This document shows positions 32,592-43,142 of a DNA stretch of 64,000 bases, in pieces. A model generated the notes under the pieces. That model did not search any database. It was not told the DNA's origin and was given only the letters and a program-made list of their open reading frames with translations. Position 1 is the stretch's first letter; each line of letters starts with the position of its first letter. The position numbers and the translations under genes were made by a program. The stretch comes from Podospora bellae-mahoneyi. Lineage: Eukaryota > Ascomycota > Sordariomycetes > Sordariales > Podosporaceae. Location of the stretch: positions 2,976,001 through 3,040,000 of the forward strand of contig NC_085884.1 in the NCBI RefSeq assembly GCF_035222275.1, read 5' to 3'.

Positions 32592-34387
32592 ATGGAGGAC
32601 CCCACACTCTACAACCCAACCAATATTACCCACCTCTCCAACCTCAGCATATCTTACCTTGCAGATGTGCTTCTCGCCAAAGGCAACAATGCTACCCGGG
32701 ACGGCTTTGGCTGCCGCCCCGCCTCCTTGATCCTTCCGCTTGACAATTTATCCATTTTGGAACTCGAACCCAACCCTGATATCCACATGAACCTCACCGT
32801 GGGGGTCAATCCAACCCAGCTTGATCCCGGGGTCTCTCAGCTGAGGGATATGGCGAGGGGTCTTTTTCCTTATCCTCTGAATGAGTCTGGCATCGGAGAT
32901 GTCGTCAACTGGTGGACTGACAACACCGAAAATCACCCAGCTGACACCAAGCGGTTCTTGGGTGCTGTGGTCAACATGTGTGGAGGAGAGTACTGCCGCT
33001 CAGGAAAAGTCACTGTTGGCAACCCAGATATTGTCGGGATAGGGGTATGTTCCTTGCCCAACATCATCGGTTAGCACCCTTACTGACATCATCACAGATG
33101 ATAGTAGCCATAGGAATGCTCCTCTGCCTCACCGTTGCCTTCTCCCTCTTATCCTTCGGCCCTTTGATCGACGTCGTTGCCCGCGCCCCTTACACCACCC
33201 GTAAAACCCGCTTCTCCCTCCGCGTCTCCTGCATCGGCACCGTCGACGAGCTCTTCTCGGCCGTGTTTGTCTTTGCCCTGGCCGTCATAGTCTCAACGTT
33301 TGTCTTTCGGTACCGAACCGACACCCGCTTCGATGCGCTCATGGCCAACGCGCTAAGCCAGCTCTGCAGCACCACTGTCATCATGCTCGCCGCGGCGTAC
33401 TGGTGTCACAACCAGCAACGGCCGCACGCCACCGGGTCGGTGTTTCTCATTGCCGTCCTCACCATCGCCCTGTATGTCACCCATGCAGGAGTTGCAAACA
33501 TGAGGGCGAGTGAAGCCGAGATGGCATGCGGCATAGGCAAACAGAGGGTCAGTCTTATGAAAGGCGACCCCTTTGACATGGAGAAATTCCACTTTGTTCC
33601 CGTGGGCTTTGGGAGCTGGTTTCTGGCCTTGATTGGTGCCGTGTTTCACCACCCGTGGATGAATAGGTTCAGGCCGACCAAGGACCACAAGATGATTTGG
33701 AGGATCCTGTGGAAGACGGTGGGTAGCTTCCCTACCGTGTTCGGCCTGATTGGACTGGCCGTATACATGGCGTATTTTATGAATACGTGGCAGCTGATGA
33801 AGGAGAATTACGGAAAGACTTTTAGTCAGAATGTCAAAGAGTGGGGTTTTGGACAGTATCTGGCTGTGTTTACCTGGGTGCCGCCGATTCTGACGTTTGG
33901 GCACTTGTTTATCTCTGGGATGGAGAAGGCGATTGAGCAGAGGTTGCCGTATGGATGGACGGCCGTTAAACTCCACGGTTCAGTCGACTACCGCGGTGAT
34001 GATGGGAAGGATGATGATCAGGGGGGGAGTAATTGGACAGGAAGTCGGAGCTCGCGAAGTCGCGTGCGGGAGGTGGACAGTTTGGCACAGAGGCACGAGA
34101 TGGGGGAATTGTTGAAGACATCACCAAAGACGAAGACAGCGACGCCGCAGGAGATGATTTACCCATTTCCCGAACAGAGGCCGGGGCAAGTGGCGAGTCC
34201 GATCATCCCGTTTCCAGAGGGTCCTGGGCAGATGCCAACAGCGTATACACTAGGGAGTTTGTATGATCCGGCGCATCCTCAAGGGTCCCCGAGATTCGCA
34301 TATAACAATGGGGCGGGTCTGGAAGCCAACACGGGGTATCCTGCCACGCCTACGGACGCGCCTGGCTATCATGAGCCACGGCATTGA
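32592..34387 (+). CDS. Seven-helix membrane protein with sequon-rich N-terminus
   Basis: Two exons, 32592-33044 and 33098-34387, giving 580 residues. The first 150 residues form a soluble domain with several N-glycosylation sequons (NIT, NLS, NAT, NLT, NES) and Cys residues (for example MCGGEYC). Then come about seven hydrophobic helices: IVAIGMLLCLTVAFSLL, LFSAVFVFALAVIVSTF, a segment containing TTVIMLAAAYW, VFLIAVLTIALYV, SWFLALIGAVF, VFGLIGLAVYMAYF and YLAVFTWVPPILTFG. A long polar C-terminal tail follows. No classical signal peptide is visible, so the N-terminus would be translocated by the first helix. The topology is receptor-like, but I do not recognise a known receptor family; a fungal membrane protein of unknown function is the safe call. 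Intron of 53 nt with good sites. Confidence 0.72.
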
Positions 34388-34533
34388 TGTACGACTACTG
34401 TATTGGTGTTATAATTATTAGGTATACCCGGTTGGAGACAGGAGTCTGGAAAGAAGGGGGCATATGCCAAGATTTTGCTAGATTTACCAAGAGATCCTAC
34501 TACATTTCACTCTACCACCACACCCTAGGCTGC

Positions 34534-36282
34534 CTACTCATGCAACCTCCAATAACACTCCCCCACGTGCTTCCCATCCAGCACCCGTTTAAAAATCTCA
34601 TGATTAAACTTGGACACCGAATCCGGTCCTGCCCCAGGCGGGTCCCACACAGCAAACACCACATCGGTCCACCAATCCACCGCAAACTCATCCCCCCTCA
34701 ACACCTCCAACCAGCACAACGCCACATCCTCGGCCGGGTTCTTGTATCTCGTCCCGCACCCCACCGCCCCAAGAACCAACCTAGTATGCCTGTGCATCCC
34801 CGCCACCCTCAGCGTCGACCTCATCCTCATCTTGAGCCTTTCTCTGTCAGTATACCGATGAAAAGCCTGCTTCGGCCTCGTCCTCCCCAGCTCAGCAGGC
34901 ACCATGTAGGTTTTTGTCTCGGGGCGGTACTGCGCCCCCATCGTGATGGCCGCCACGACGGGCAAATTTTCGGGGTGGTCCAGATCGAGGAAGCGATGAG
35001 ATGTGTCCCGACGAACAACTTGAACGTACGGACTGTAGAGCACAGAGGTGTTCATTCCCATCGGGTGCCGCCCCCGTTCTAGACTCATCCCGAGAGAAGT
35101 CCTCTAGCACAGACTCTCGCTCTGGGAGAAATCCCCGTGTCTACTACCCCGCCTCTCGTTCCCGGAGGGGCGGTCGACGTCGCTACAGTTGAGGATTAAT
35201 GGCCTGAACCGGACTGGCTGCCCGTCTTTGGGGAGGGGGGGGTCCCGCTCGGGGAGGGAGAGGGCCGCTTCTAGGGTGTCCATGTTGACTACTTTGACGG
35301 TTACTTGTGGGCTTTTGGCCGGGCGGATGGAGGGGTCGAGTCGGGTGGTGTTGGTGAAGTCGAATTGTTCGCATGTTTGGGCGTGGGAGGTGCGGCCGAG
35401 GCGGGTGAGGATGGAGGGGAGGACGCGGCGGGTTTCGGGGCTGAGGGCGGTGAGGTGGGCGCGGAGGATGGGGTTGATGGAGGGGTCGATTTGGGGCGGG
35501 GGCTCGAGGGGGGGGAGGGAGGATCTGACTTGTTTGGCGGGGGAGGAGGGGGTACCGCGACCGCGGCCGCGACTTGGACCTGGACCCGCGGGAACAGAGG
35601 GCTCGGAGGATTCAGAATAGTCGGTTACTGAGTCTACGTAGGGGGCTGGGGGCCGAGGGCCGCGGGGTCGGAGGGGTGCCACGGGGGGTGCGGGGGGCAG
35701 GTTGAGGTAGGGGACTGGTGGTGTTGGACGGTAATCCTGTGGAGGAGGGTAGGTCACTGGGCGGGACCAAGGGGCAGGGCGAGTAGGTCTTGGAAGCGCA
35801 GGGAGGGATGGAGGTCTAAGTCCTGGAGCTGGAGGCGAACGTCTCATTGTTGGAGGTGACCGTCTAATTGTTGGAGGCGAACGTCGATCGCCGTAAACAG
35901 GATCAGTTTTGCTAATAGGGACAGGACGTCTCGCAATCAGAGGAGGAGGTCTGTTAGAAGGGAGAGGTGGTCTCTTTTTGGAACCCTCAGCTCTGGCAGG
36001 GGAAGGAGCAGGTCTTGGACCCATAGGCAAGGCGTAAATATCAATTGCTGATGGTAGCATGCGGCGAGGCCCCCCGCCGACGCGCCTTTGGCGTTGCCAT
36101 CTCCCGGGAGGGTTGTAGTCAACTGGTTGAGGTACCCTGGGGTTAACATCATATCTGCGTCTGGCCTCGCCTGGGTTCAGCCTATGATCCCAGCCATCGG
36201 GCTCCTGCCGGTCCTGTGGCACGCTATCACCTCTGAAGCTGCCAAAGACCCTCCTAATCGTGCTGAAGGGAGATAAAACCAT
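34534..36282 (-). pseudogene. Microbial-type PARG/macrodomain gene with in-frame stop
   Basis: The minus-strand frame is open from 36282 to 34534 (582 residues) except for one TAG at 35104-35106. The N-terminal half is Pro/Arg-rich and disordered. From about residue 275 (INPILRAHLTALSPETRRVLPSI, shown in part) it follows the TIGR02452/DUF2263 family of poly(ADP-ribose) glycohydrolase-like macrodomain proteins, including VVNMDTLEAAL, PLILN, MGMNTSVLYSP, PVVAAITMGA and LVLGAVGCGTRYKNPAEDVA. The stop falls where the family has Tyr or Arg after ESLC, and RTSLGMS continues in the same frame. The catalytic loop is also changed: GGG...QEE of the family reads SGN...QSE. It may be a dead gene, a read-through gene, or a base error. 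Even read through, catalysis looks lost. No intron explains the stop. Confidence 0.7.
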
Positions 36283-36861
36283 TATAGATTATGTGTACCC
36301 GAACAGCTGGCGATGACCGTCTTTTGCAACTGAGGTGGTTAAAACATGTTCAGTGAAAGGAATTGTCTAGCCTTGGGCCGAGGGGCCCGTCACTATCTTC
36401 CAAGTGCCAGCACAAAAACACTCGAGATATGGTGAAAGAAAAACCATGCCCAAGAACAACCACAAAAACACAATGTGTGGGCCCGCAGAACTTTCCGGGT
36501 CGGAAGCTCCTCAAACAATGCTGCCAGATTGGGAATCTCTAGTAAGTGAGTCTTTGTTCAATCATGCCCGACAGCCACTTGGCGACAGCCACCAGAATTC
36601 ACATATCGAGGTGGGGAGTTGAGGTAATCGGTGTTAGTAGTCCACCTAGGTTCTTGTTTCATTATGCATTGAGAGCAAGCTCTGTGAAACTTGGAGGGCT
36701 CACTTAGGTACAATTATTCAACATTTCACCGTCAAATCCGTGACTATTAAAACTCAAAGACCAGTCTATTTGGTCAGAGACTAGCGAGGTCAACTCCTGT
36801 TGCCAAGTCCCAGGAACACTCCGGTATCCCTAGTACCTATGTCGTGGATAACGAGCTGTAA
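36283..36861. other. Intergenic, nothing recognised
   Basis: About 580 bases between the PARG-like gene and the first secreted gene. Only a short plus frame without features. Confidence 0.45.
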
Positions 36862-37597
36862 TCAACAGACATCCCCACGAACAAGAACATTCCAATGGTC
36901 ATCGTAGCTGCCGCGCCCCTTGGAATCGTGACCCCGGTTAGTCTTACACGCTTCGTTTACAGCTGATGCGCCATCAGCGATATCATTCCAGGTGAGCTCC
37001 TTCTCAACGGTATCCTGTTCCTGGTTAGCAGATATCAAAGGTAGGAATCTGGGCCATGGACAACTAACATCATTGCACCAATAGATGGCCGAGTTCCAAG
37101 AACAGCTAACACGCCCGCAATTGTTTGGGCCTGGGCCGTTCTTCGGCTTGCCAGTGATACTACGCAGGTAGTTGATACCCCACACGATGGTAACCTTGCC
37201 TGCGTACTTGTAGTCCACGTTACAGTTGATGTCGTCCGGGTCGTCAAGGTTGGCCGTGGAGTCCAAGCTGGCACTATCGCCTGAGGGAGGAGTCACCCGG
37301 GCCTGGAAGGTGGCGTTCCAGCCGGGGTAGCTGGCGTCCATCTGGGCGATGGCCTCCTGAATAGTGCCGGTCACTGTAACGGTGGCACCAGTGGGGTCGT
37401 CGAGGTTGACGGGAAGGTCCCAGGAGATCGGGACTATGCCGTAGCCCGAGACGGAGCCCGGCTGTTCATCGAGGGAGGTGGGAGCGGTATGAACAGCCTG
37501 TAAGACATGTTAACTGGTGAACTGTATTCATATCGCCTAGAGAACTTACGCTGATCAGGGCCAGAAAACCGGCGAAGATGGTGGAAATGGACAACAT
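36862..37597 (-). CDS. Secreted Cys-containing protein, tandem copy A
   Basis: Complement of three exons: 37550-37597, 37069-37497 and 36862-37020, giving 211 residues. A signal peptide (MLSISTIFAGFLALISAVHTA) ends near residue 21. The mature protein has motif blocks shared with the next gene: TVTGTIQEAIAQMDASYPGWN, a C-rich block NGPGPNNCGRVSCSWNSAIYWCND, TWNDIADGA, and the end WNVLVRGDVC. This CGRVSCSW...WCND / WNVIV...C layout recurs in small secreted proteins of fungi; I cannot assign a function, and effector-like is only a guess. The second intron (48 nt, TGCTAAC branch) lacks a stop, but the paralogue has an intron at the same place, which confirms it. First intron 52 nt after the signal sequence. 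Confidence 0.82.
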
Positions 37598-38553
37598 TGT
37601 GTCCGAGTGTTCAAGTTGTAGATTTGTGGCTGTTGGTTGTTGTTTGTCGATGGTAGTGTGGAAGTGCTCTTAAGTGCGGTAGTGGAAAAGAAAAAGGGCG
37701 AAGGAGGGTAGAAAGGCAAATATATACAGTTGAGGAGAAAGTTGACGAGTCGGTGGGACTACTTCGGTCGGCCCCAAAACTCCACCACTGCTCTTCAGAC
37801 GATGCCTTAGGCGGAGTTCATATGACCGGCACCCGATCTTTCCGGACCAGATACGCCGCTTCGTTACCCCACTTGGAGCCACAAATCTCCTGATATGCCT
37901 TTGTTGACTGTTGTGCTGGTGCTCTTGATCTGGGTCTAATGACACCAACATTGCCCCAACGGTGAGCTCATGGTTCCCGCCGTATGGGGCAGGAGTACCG
38001 GGACTACGTAACAGGAGCAACCAGCGCTGCATGCCTGCGTGTTTACCGGGTATCTTGCTCTACAAGTGGGCCTTCAGTCCTACCAGTTGACTGTCCATTG
38101 CATCACTCTCAACAAGATTTACACCTGCGAGGGAGTCATGTAACGGGGGAGACGGTTGCAATGGGTGGGTTGACAACTTCGAGATCCTTGTTATATGGTA
38201 CTTTATATAGTGTCTCGGTGGCTGCTTGGTGTGATCGCCATTGTGAGTGATATTTGACTATAGTGATGGTAGTGTCAGTGGTCCGTAAGGTACGGCGTAA
38301 GAAGGCCATGCACAAATATAGCTGGATGATGTACACGTGGCAATTGCCTTAGGGATAGCTTCAATAAGCAGGTAGGTATAATCGCATTTCAATTCCTCGT
38401 GCTTCAGATGCTATTTAACAGCTTTTCCACTTCTTACATGTTTCACATGCCCGTAACTCAGTGTATTCGGTCACAGACCAACGTGATAAATTCCTGCTAC
38501 AGTCCCTTATAGGTCCTCCCACTATCCCTAATGTTGCCCACAACTTGCTGCAT
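37598..38553. other. Upstream region of secreted copy A
   Basis: Nearly 1 kb without a gene. The part from about 37,770 to 37,990 resembles the region upstream of copy B (about 39,510-39,785) in a series of short blocks in the same order, so promoter sequence was duplicated with the gene. Confidence 0.55.
37721..37726 (-). promoter_or_regulatory. TATA box of secreted copy A
   Basis: TATATA about 124 bases upstream of the start codon on the minus strand. The paralogue has the same element at the same distance. Confidence 0.55.
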
Positions 38554-39307
38554 TTAACAGCTGTCGTTGTCATAACGAACAATCACGTTCCACTTGTCCT
38601 TGTAGAAAGCCTGACCCTTGACATACTGGGCATCCCGAGAGCACTTCTGGAGGATGTACAAAGTCCCATCGGCAATATCATTCCAGCCAACCTCCTTCTC
38701 CGTGTCGTTCTGTTTCATGGTCAGCAGCAGCCCCACGATTAATGACAAGATAAACTCACGTCGTTGCACCACCAAATAGCCGACTGCCAAGAGCAGGAAA
38801 CACGACCGCACTCGCCAGGGCCGGGGCCGTTCTTGGCCGAGCCAGTCAGACCACGGAGGTATTCAATGCCGCGGAGAATAGAAAGCTGGCCAGCCTCCTT
38901 CCACTGGTCAAGCTTGCAAATGTAGGACTCGGGATCATCAAGAGCCGCAAGATCAAAGGCGCCGCTGTCAACGGTAGGGGGAGGGGGCAGGTGAGCCTGG
39001 AAAGTTTCGTTCCAGCCGGGGTAAGTGGCATCCATCTGGGCGATAGCCTCCTCGATGGTGCCGGTCACTTCGACAGTAGCGCCAGCAGGGTCGTCAGCCT
39101 TGACGGGGAGCTCCCAGGTGATGGGAACGGTGGCGTAGCTAGAAACATCGGGCTGGTCAGAGCGGATGGATGCGAATTCAGGGGCGCCGTGGGCAACCTG
39201 GGGTGGCTGTTAGCAACCTGGGGCTTTGAATCCTGGTTCAGTTACGATCAAAAACGTACACTGGCGAGAGCCAGGCCGCTGGCAATGAAAGCGGAGATGG
39301 AAAGCAT
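38554..39307 (-). CDS. Secreted Cys-containing protein, tandem copy B
   Basis: Complement of three exons: 39260-39307, 38760-39197 and 38554-38709, giving 213 residues. The signal peptide is MLSISAFIASGLALAS plus the first residues of exon 2 (VAHGA). It is clearly paralogous to copy A: TVEVTGTIEEAIAQMDATYPGW, the block NGPGPGECGRVSCSWQSAIWWCND, GWNDIADGT, and the end WNVIVRYDNDSC. Intron positions are the same in both genes (after codon 16, and right after WCND), so the duplication is old enough for protein divergence but kept the structure. Same strand, tandem, with 957 bases between the coding regions. Function unknown; probably extracellular. Confidence 0.82.
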
Positions 39308-40091
39308 TGTGAGGGGTGAAGTTCAGAGTTGGTCTTGCGGCTGTCGTTGTGAATGGGAGACTGGAAGTTGTTGTCGAGGTTGGTTGTGGAAAAGAAAGAG
39401 GTCCAGGGGAGACAAATTGCAAAGTATATATGCGTGAGAGAGTTGCTTGCACAGACCAAAGAGAGCATCTCGGGCGGCCGCTTATCTCCACCGTGTTGTT
39501 CCGTGTCCTTCTGCTGCGGTTCAGACGGCCCCATCGGTTGGGATCTTGTGATACTCGTCCGATATCTCGAGAGCAGGCATCCCGTTTCGTTAGCCGCTCA
39601 GGGAACAGATATACCACTTTTGTCCCTCCACTCGAGGCCACAACATTTAGATGTCTCTTTGACGGGCATCTTGATGCTCTTAATCCGCGTCCTGTGACCT
39701 CCTTCCTTAACAGTCCCAAACCCACTTGCCCCCAATTTTCAGCGCATGGTTTTCGGCTCATGTGGCAGGAGCAATCGAAAAGATAGGTGCCTTGACATAC
39801 AGTGGGGAAACAATTCCCTACCAGCCCCGCATATGGCTAAGTCGCTCCTGCCTGCTCTCACTTTGTTCTGCTAAGGGCCGTTGTGCGGGTTGCGTCACCG
39901 AGTTTCTCAACGGGAAAGCGCAGTCAAAATCCAGACCACGGGAAGGAGTAGGTACCAGAATTCTCAATCACGATGCAAAAATAAGAGGAAGACAGTTTAG
40001 ACTTGACGACCTGGAATTAACCCCCAAGGTTTCTATAATCCATCTACCACTGCAGTAAAAGGAAAAGTCCCCATTAGATAGCCTCAACCCC
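39308..40091. other. Upstream region of secreted copy B
   Basis: About 780 bases with no gene. It contains blocks shared with the region upstream of copy A, such as TTCGTTA..., a GAGGCCACAA-like block and the GCTCATG(T/G)... block near 39,755. Confidence 0.5.
39425..39431 (-). promoter_or_regulatory. TATA box of secreted copy B
   Basis: TATATAT about 118-124 bases upstream of the start codon on the minus strand, matching copy A in spacing. Confidence 0.55.
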
Positions 40092-41123
40092 TCACAAAAT
40101 TGCCTTGACGCTCTCCACAAAATCAACAACAGTCTTCTCCCAAGGAATATACCCCTCTCCCGTAACCCTCACCACCTTGCTTCCATCGTAGACCCTCTCC
40201 TTGGGATACCCATACCCCTTCTCATACCCCTGCCCCGGCTCCCCCTTCTCAATCACCCCCTCCCTCTCAGGATACCTCTCCCTCAAGATATCCGCCACCG
40301 CCTGAGCGGGAACATGATACCCACTCAACAAAAACCTCTCCCCATCCACCTTTTCCGGGTTCTCCGCCCCAAACAATATCACCCTCGCCACATCCCTCAC
40401 ATCCACATACGAGGGAAACGCCCCAGGCAACCCCGACTTAGCCAGCTCAGTGCCAGAGTAAACATCACTGATCAGCTTTGTCGTCCCGTGAATCTTGTCC
40501 CTTGACTCCGGCACAACAACGGGTGGGCCAGCGACATAGACGGGGTTGACAGCCGCGATTTTGAAGGCTGGTTTGTGCTCATCTCTAAACTTCCAGAGGG
40601 CCTTTTCAGCGGCGGTCTTGCTGGCAAAGTAGAGGATATACCCTGGAACTTCGTTGCCCAGCTCCCAGACAAGCCTCTCTGAGGACTCATTCCAGTTTGA
40701 CTCGTCGTAGTGGGTGTTGGCGGACTCGGTGTCGATGATGGCAGCGACCGAACTCATGAGGGTGAAGGATTTGACGGTGGGTTCGCTGAGGGCTGACTCG
40801 AGGACTCTTTGAGTTCCCTCGACGGCGGCCTTGAGGACGGGTCCGGGGGCGGTGGAGGTGAGGAAGATGGGGGAGGCGAGGTGGGCGACGGTGGTGACGC
40901 CTTTGATGGCTTGGTCGAATGCTCCGGGGATGGTGATGTCGGGGACTTCGACGATCTCGAGGTTGGCAACTAGTTCGGCCGAGATGGCGGAGAGGAGGGG
41001 CTTGGTGGAGTGGAGGGAGCGGGCCGTGCCGCGGACACGGTAGCCGGCTTGGAGAAAGGTGAGGGCGGTGCGGGCGGCGATGAAGCCGTTTATGCCGGTG
41101 ATGAGGGCGAGGCCTTTGGACAT
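40092..41123 (-). CDS. NAD(P)-dependent reductase, dihydroflavonol-reductase-like extended SDR
   Basis: Single exon; from the ATG at 41123 it gives 343 residues. An upstream in-frame ATG at 41186 would add 21 Ser/Pro-rich residues that precede the nucleotide-binding strand and are probably leader. The Rossmann motif TGINGFIA starts near residue 9, RGTARS follows the second strand as in NADP-binding members, a Ser-rich MSSVAAI strand carries the catalytic Ser, and YFASKTAAEKALW contains the YxxxK pair. The pattern VNPVYVAGPPV is typical of the cinnamoyl-CoA / dihydroflavonol-4-reductase / aldehyde reductase group. It likely reduces a small aldehyde or ketone in the cytosol; the substrate is unknown. 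No biosynthetic cluster genes are next to it. Confidence 0.88.
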   Translation of the reverse strand: MSKGLALITGINGFIAARTALTFLQAGYRVRGTARSLHSTKPLLSAISAELVANLEIVEVPDITIPGAFDQAIKGVTTVAHLASPIFLTSTAPGPVLKAAVEGTQRVLESALSEPTVKSFTLMSSVAAIIDTESANTHYDESNWNESSERLVWELGNEVPGYILYFASKTAAEKALWKFRDEHKPAFKIAAVNPVYVAGPPVVVPESRDKIHGTTKLISDVYSGTELAKSGLPGAFPSYVDVRDVARVILFGAENPEKVDGERFLLSGYHVPAQAVADILRERYPEREGVIEKGEPGQGYEKGYGYPKERVYDGSKVVRVTGEGYIPWEKTVVDFVESVKAIL

Positions 41124-41879
41124 GGTGGTCGTGTTGGCGGGAATAGATGGACAGCTGGTTGATGATGACGATGTGGGCAGGATCATGGATATGAGCCTTG
41201 TTGTGCCTCAAGATAAATTGACTCTGAAAGTAGAAGATTCTCAATATTTAAGTCGCGGTCTCTGGTCTGAAAGACTCACAGTCCGCTATGGCCAGGCGAG
41301 AAAATTAGTTTGTTGGGGCACGATGCCATTAATACCTAAGGTGGTCCCCATTGAAGGATTCTAGTGTCCAAAGGAAGTCCAAATCGTCAAGCATTTCAAA
41401 GCAATGTCCTTGACAAATCTCATGGTTCGGTACTCGAACGCACCTCCCTCCCGAATGAATCCCGGCTGAGAGTTCATCGTGCCAAGTAGCCCTGAGGTGG
41501 TGAGGCTCGTTCTGGGATATGCAGGCCGGGATTCGCTGCCCGTCGGTGTTGGGTGCAGTGATTAGTGAACAAAGAACGGGAGGAGCTGTTGAGTAATCCT
41601 GCAGCTCTTAATAAGCAACCGCATTCTCCGCCATTATGCCTCGGGTGATAGTGGGGCTCTTGGTACCTTATCACCATTGGATTGTAGAATGCCTTGATGT
41701 ATTATGGTAAATGAGGATGTACTTAGAATTGGTCTATCTTAGTCTGCGAGAACTGCGAAGTGATGACTCGTCTCCATGCATTAACCACTTCGCTGCCGAA
41801 ATTCAAAGCTAACCAACTGGCTCTGACATCACACACACCATTTCTGCCCACCAGGTTTCCAAAGCCAAGTTGGAAACTC
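41124..41879. other. Intergenic between reductase and decayed GH5
   Basis: About 750 bases with no supported gene; promoter of the reductase at the left. Confidence 0.4.
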
Positions 41880-43142
41880 ACCCATCATCCGCCGCCCAAC
41901 CCCATATATTCTTCAACCAAGGTTTCCAAAACCCCTCCACGCTCTCTTCAAACCTCCACCCATCCCACGTCCCATTCAACAGCCCCTAGGTTTCCTCATC
42001 CTGCTGCCTCCCATCCCGGATCCAATACCTCCCCGCCAAGCTTCACATCGCCCAGCTGACCCCATACCTCTTTGTAAAACTCCTTCAGACAACCCAACAG
42101 CACGTCGCTCATCAACCCCCCCATCCTGCCTTCTCCCAAACTCACTCAAATTAACAGGCGTCAACCTCTGGCCCGGCGCGCGCACCGCTCCTCCTCCACG
42201 CCCGCCGTCATCAAACTCCTTTCACTTGTCAGCGCAGACAAATCCTGCCCGTACTGCATTCCCCCCCAAGAATCAACAAATCCTCATTCGCAGCGTGAAT
42301 TACCCCACCAGCAGCAGCAGTCATTTTCCCCACGAAATTAACCCAGTTGTAACCTGAACCCGCCCTAGCCATCCCCTACGACTCCCGCAATTCATTCCGC
42401 AAAGACACGCTAATGATATTAGCGTGATCCCCCGCTCATTCGGCTACGTAACCCAGCCCTCGCGTCAAGTTCTCAATATCAAAGTGCTCGTCCCCAAACC
42501 AGGCATTCCCGTCGGTCTGGGAGCAGCACCACTCCGCCTTTGAGACGTGCGCGTCGGGGTGGATGTACAGATTCTTTCGGGCGGCGACGCGGACAATGTC
42601 AGACCAGATTTTGAACAGTGTCGTGTTACGCGTCCAGATGGGATTATGGAGGAGAATCTGGGAGGTGATGAGGGCGCCGTTGTCTGGGCCGAGGGCAGAG
42701 ATGAGAGTCTGGGGGAAGGGAGTGTCGGTTTGGTTGTTGAGGTAGAAGAGGTCGATCATTTCGATTGCGTAGGGCCTGTGACACCGTGACACAATCAGTG
42801 ATGGGAAGAATGCCAATGGGTCGGGGGAGAGGAGGGGGGAAAAACAACATTCGAATAAAGTTAAAGCCTGCGGAGGCGATGCGGTCGAGGATGGAATCGG
42901 CAGAGGCGTGTTCCAGGCCTTCGGGGATCATGGTCTCTCGGCTGAGGGGCCAGTTGACGCCCGCCCATGTGATTACTTCGCCTCCGAGAGTTGACGATAT
43001 CGCGACCTCGGGTGGAAAAGGGGCCGCAGGGCCAGGTGGAGGAGATGTTTTGCTGACGAGGGAGGATCGTGTCGAGAGGATTGTCGCTCGCGGTAACGGT
43101 TATTGCGGCGAAGGCCAGGATCCAGAATAGAAGGTACGCCAT
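41880..43142 (-). pseudogene. Decayed GH5-family glycoside hydrolase gene
   Basis: From the ATG at 43142 the minus strand encodes a signal peptide (MAYLLFWILAFAAITVTA) and then, in shifting frames, segments of a fungal GH5 cellulase-like enzyme: ISSTWPCGPFSTRGRDIVNS, GGEVITWAGVNWP, MIPEGLEHASADSIL, FNFIRM then (after a good intron ending TCACAG at about 42,780) PYAIEMIDLFYLNNQ, EWCCSQTDGNAWF, NIISVSLRNEL with the acid/base Glu region, YNWVNF, and near the end RYWIRDG and GLLNGTWDGWR. At least one frameshift (after IVNS), a TGA after YVAE and several later stops break it. Such enzymes cut beta-glucans outside the cell; here the gene looks dead. Right end is approximate. Confidence 0.75.

Noticed and set aside
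35104-35170. A 44-nt GTAG...CTAG intron to bypass the PARG stop
   Set aside because: Too short, no branch site, and it shifts into a frame that does not match the conserved downstream segment.
41124-41186. Upstream ATG (41186) as start of the reductase
   Set aside because: In frame but adds a Ser/Pro-rich stretch before the Rossmann strand; the ATG at 41123 gives the usual family start, though the longer form cannot be excluded.
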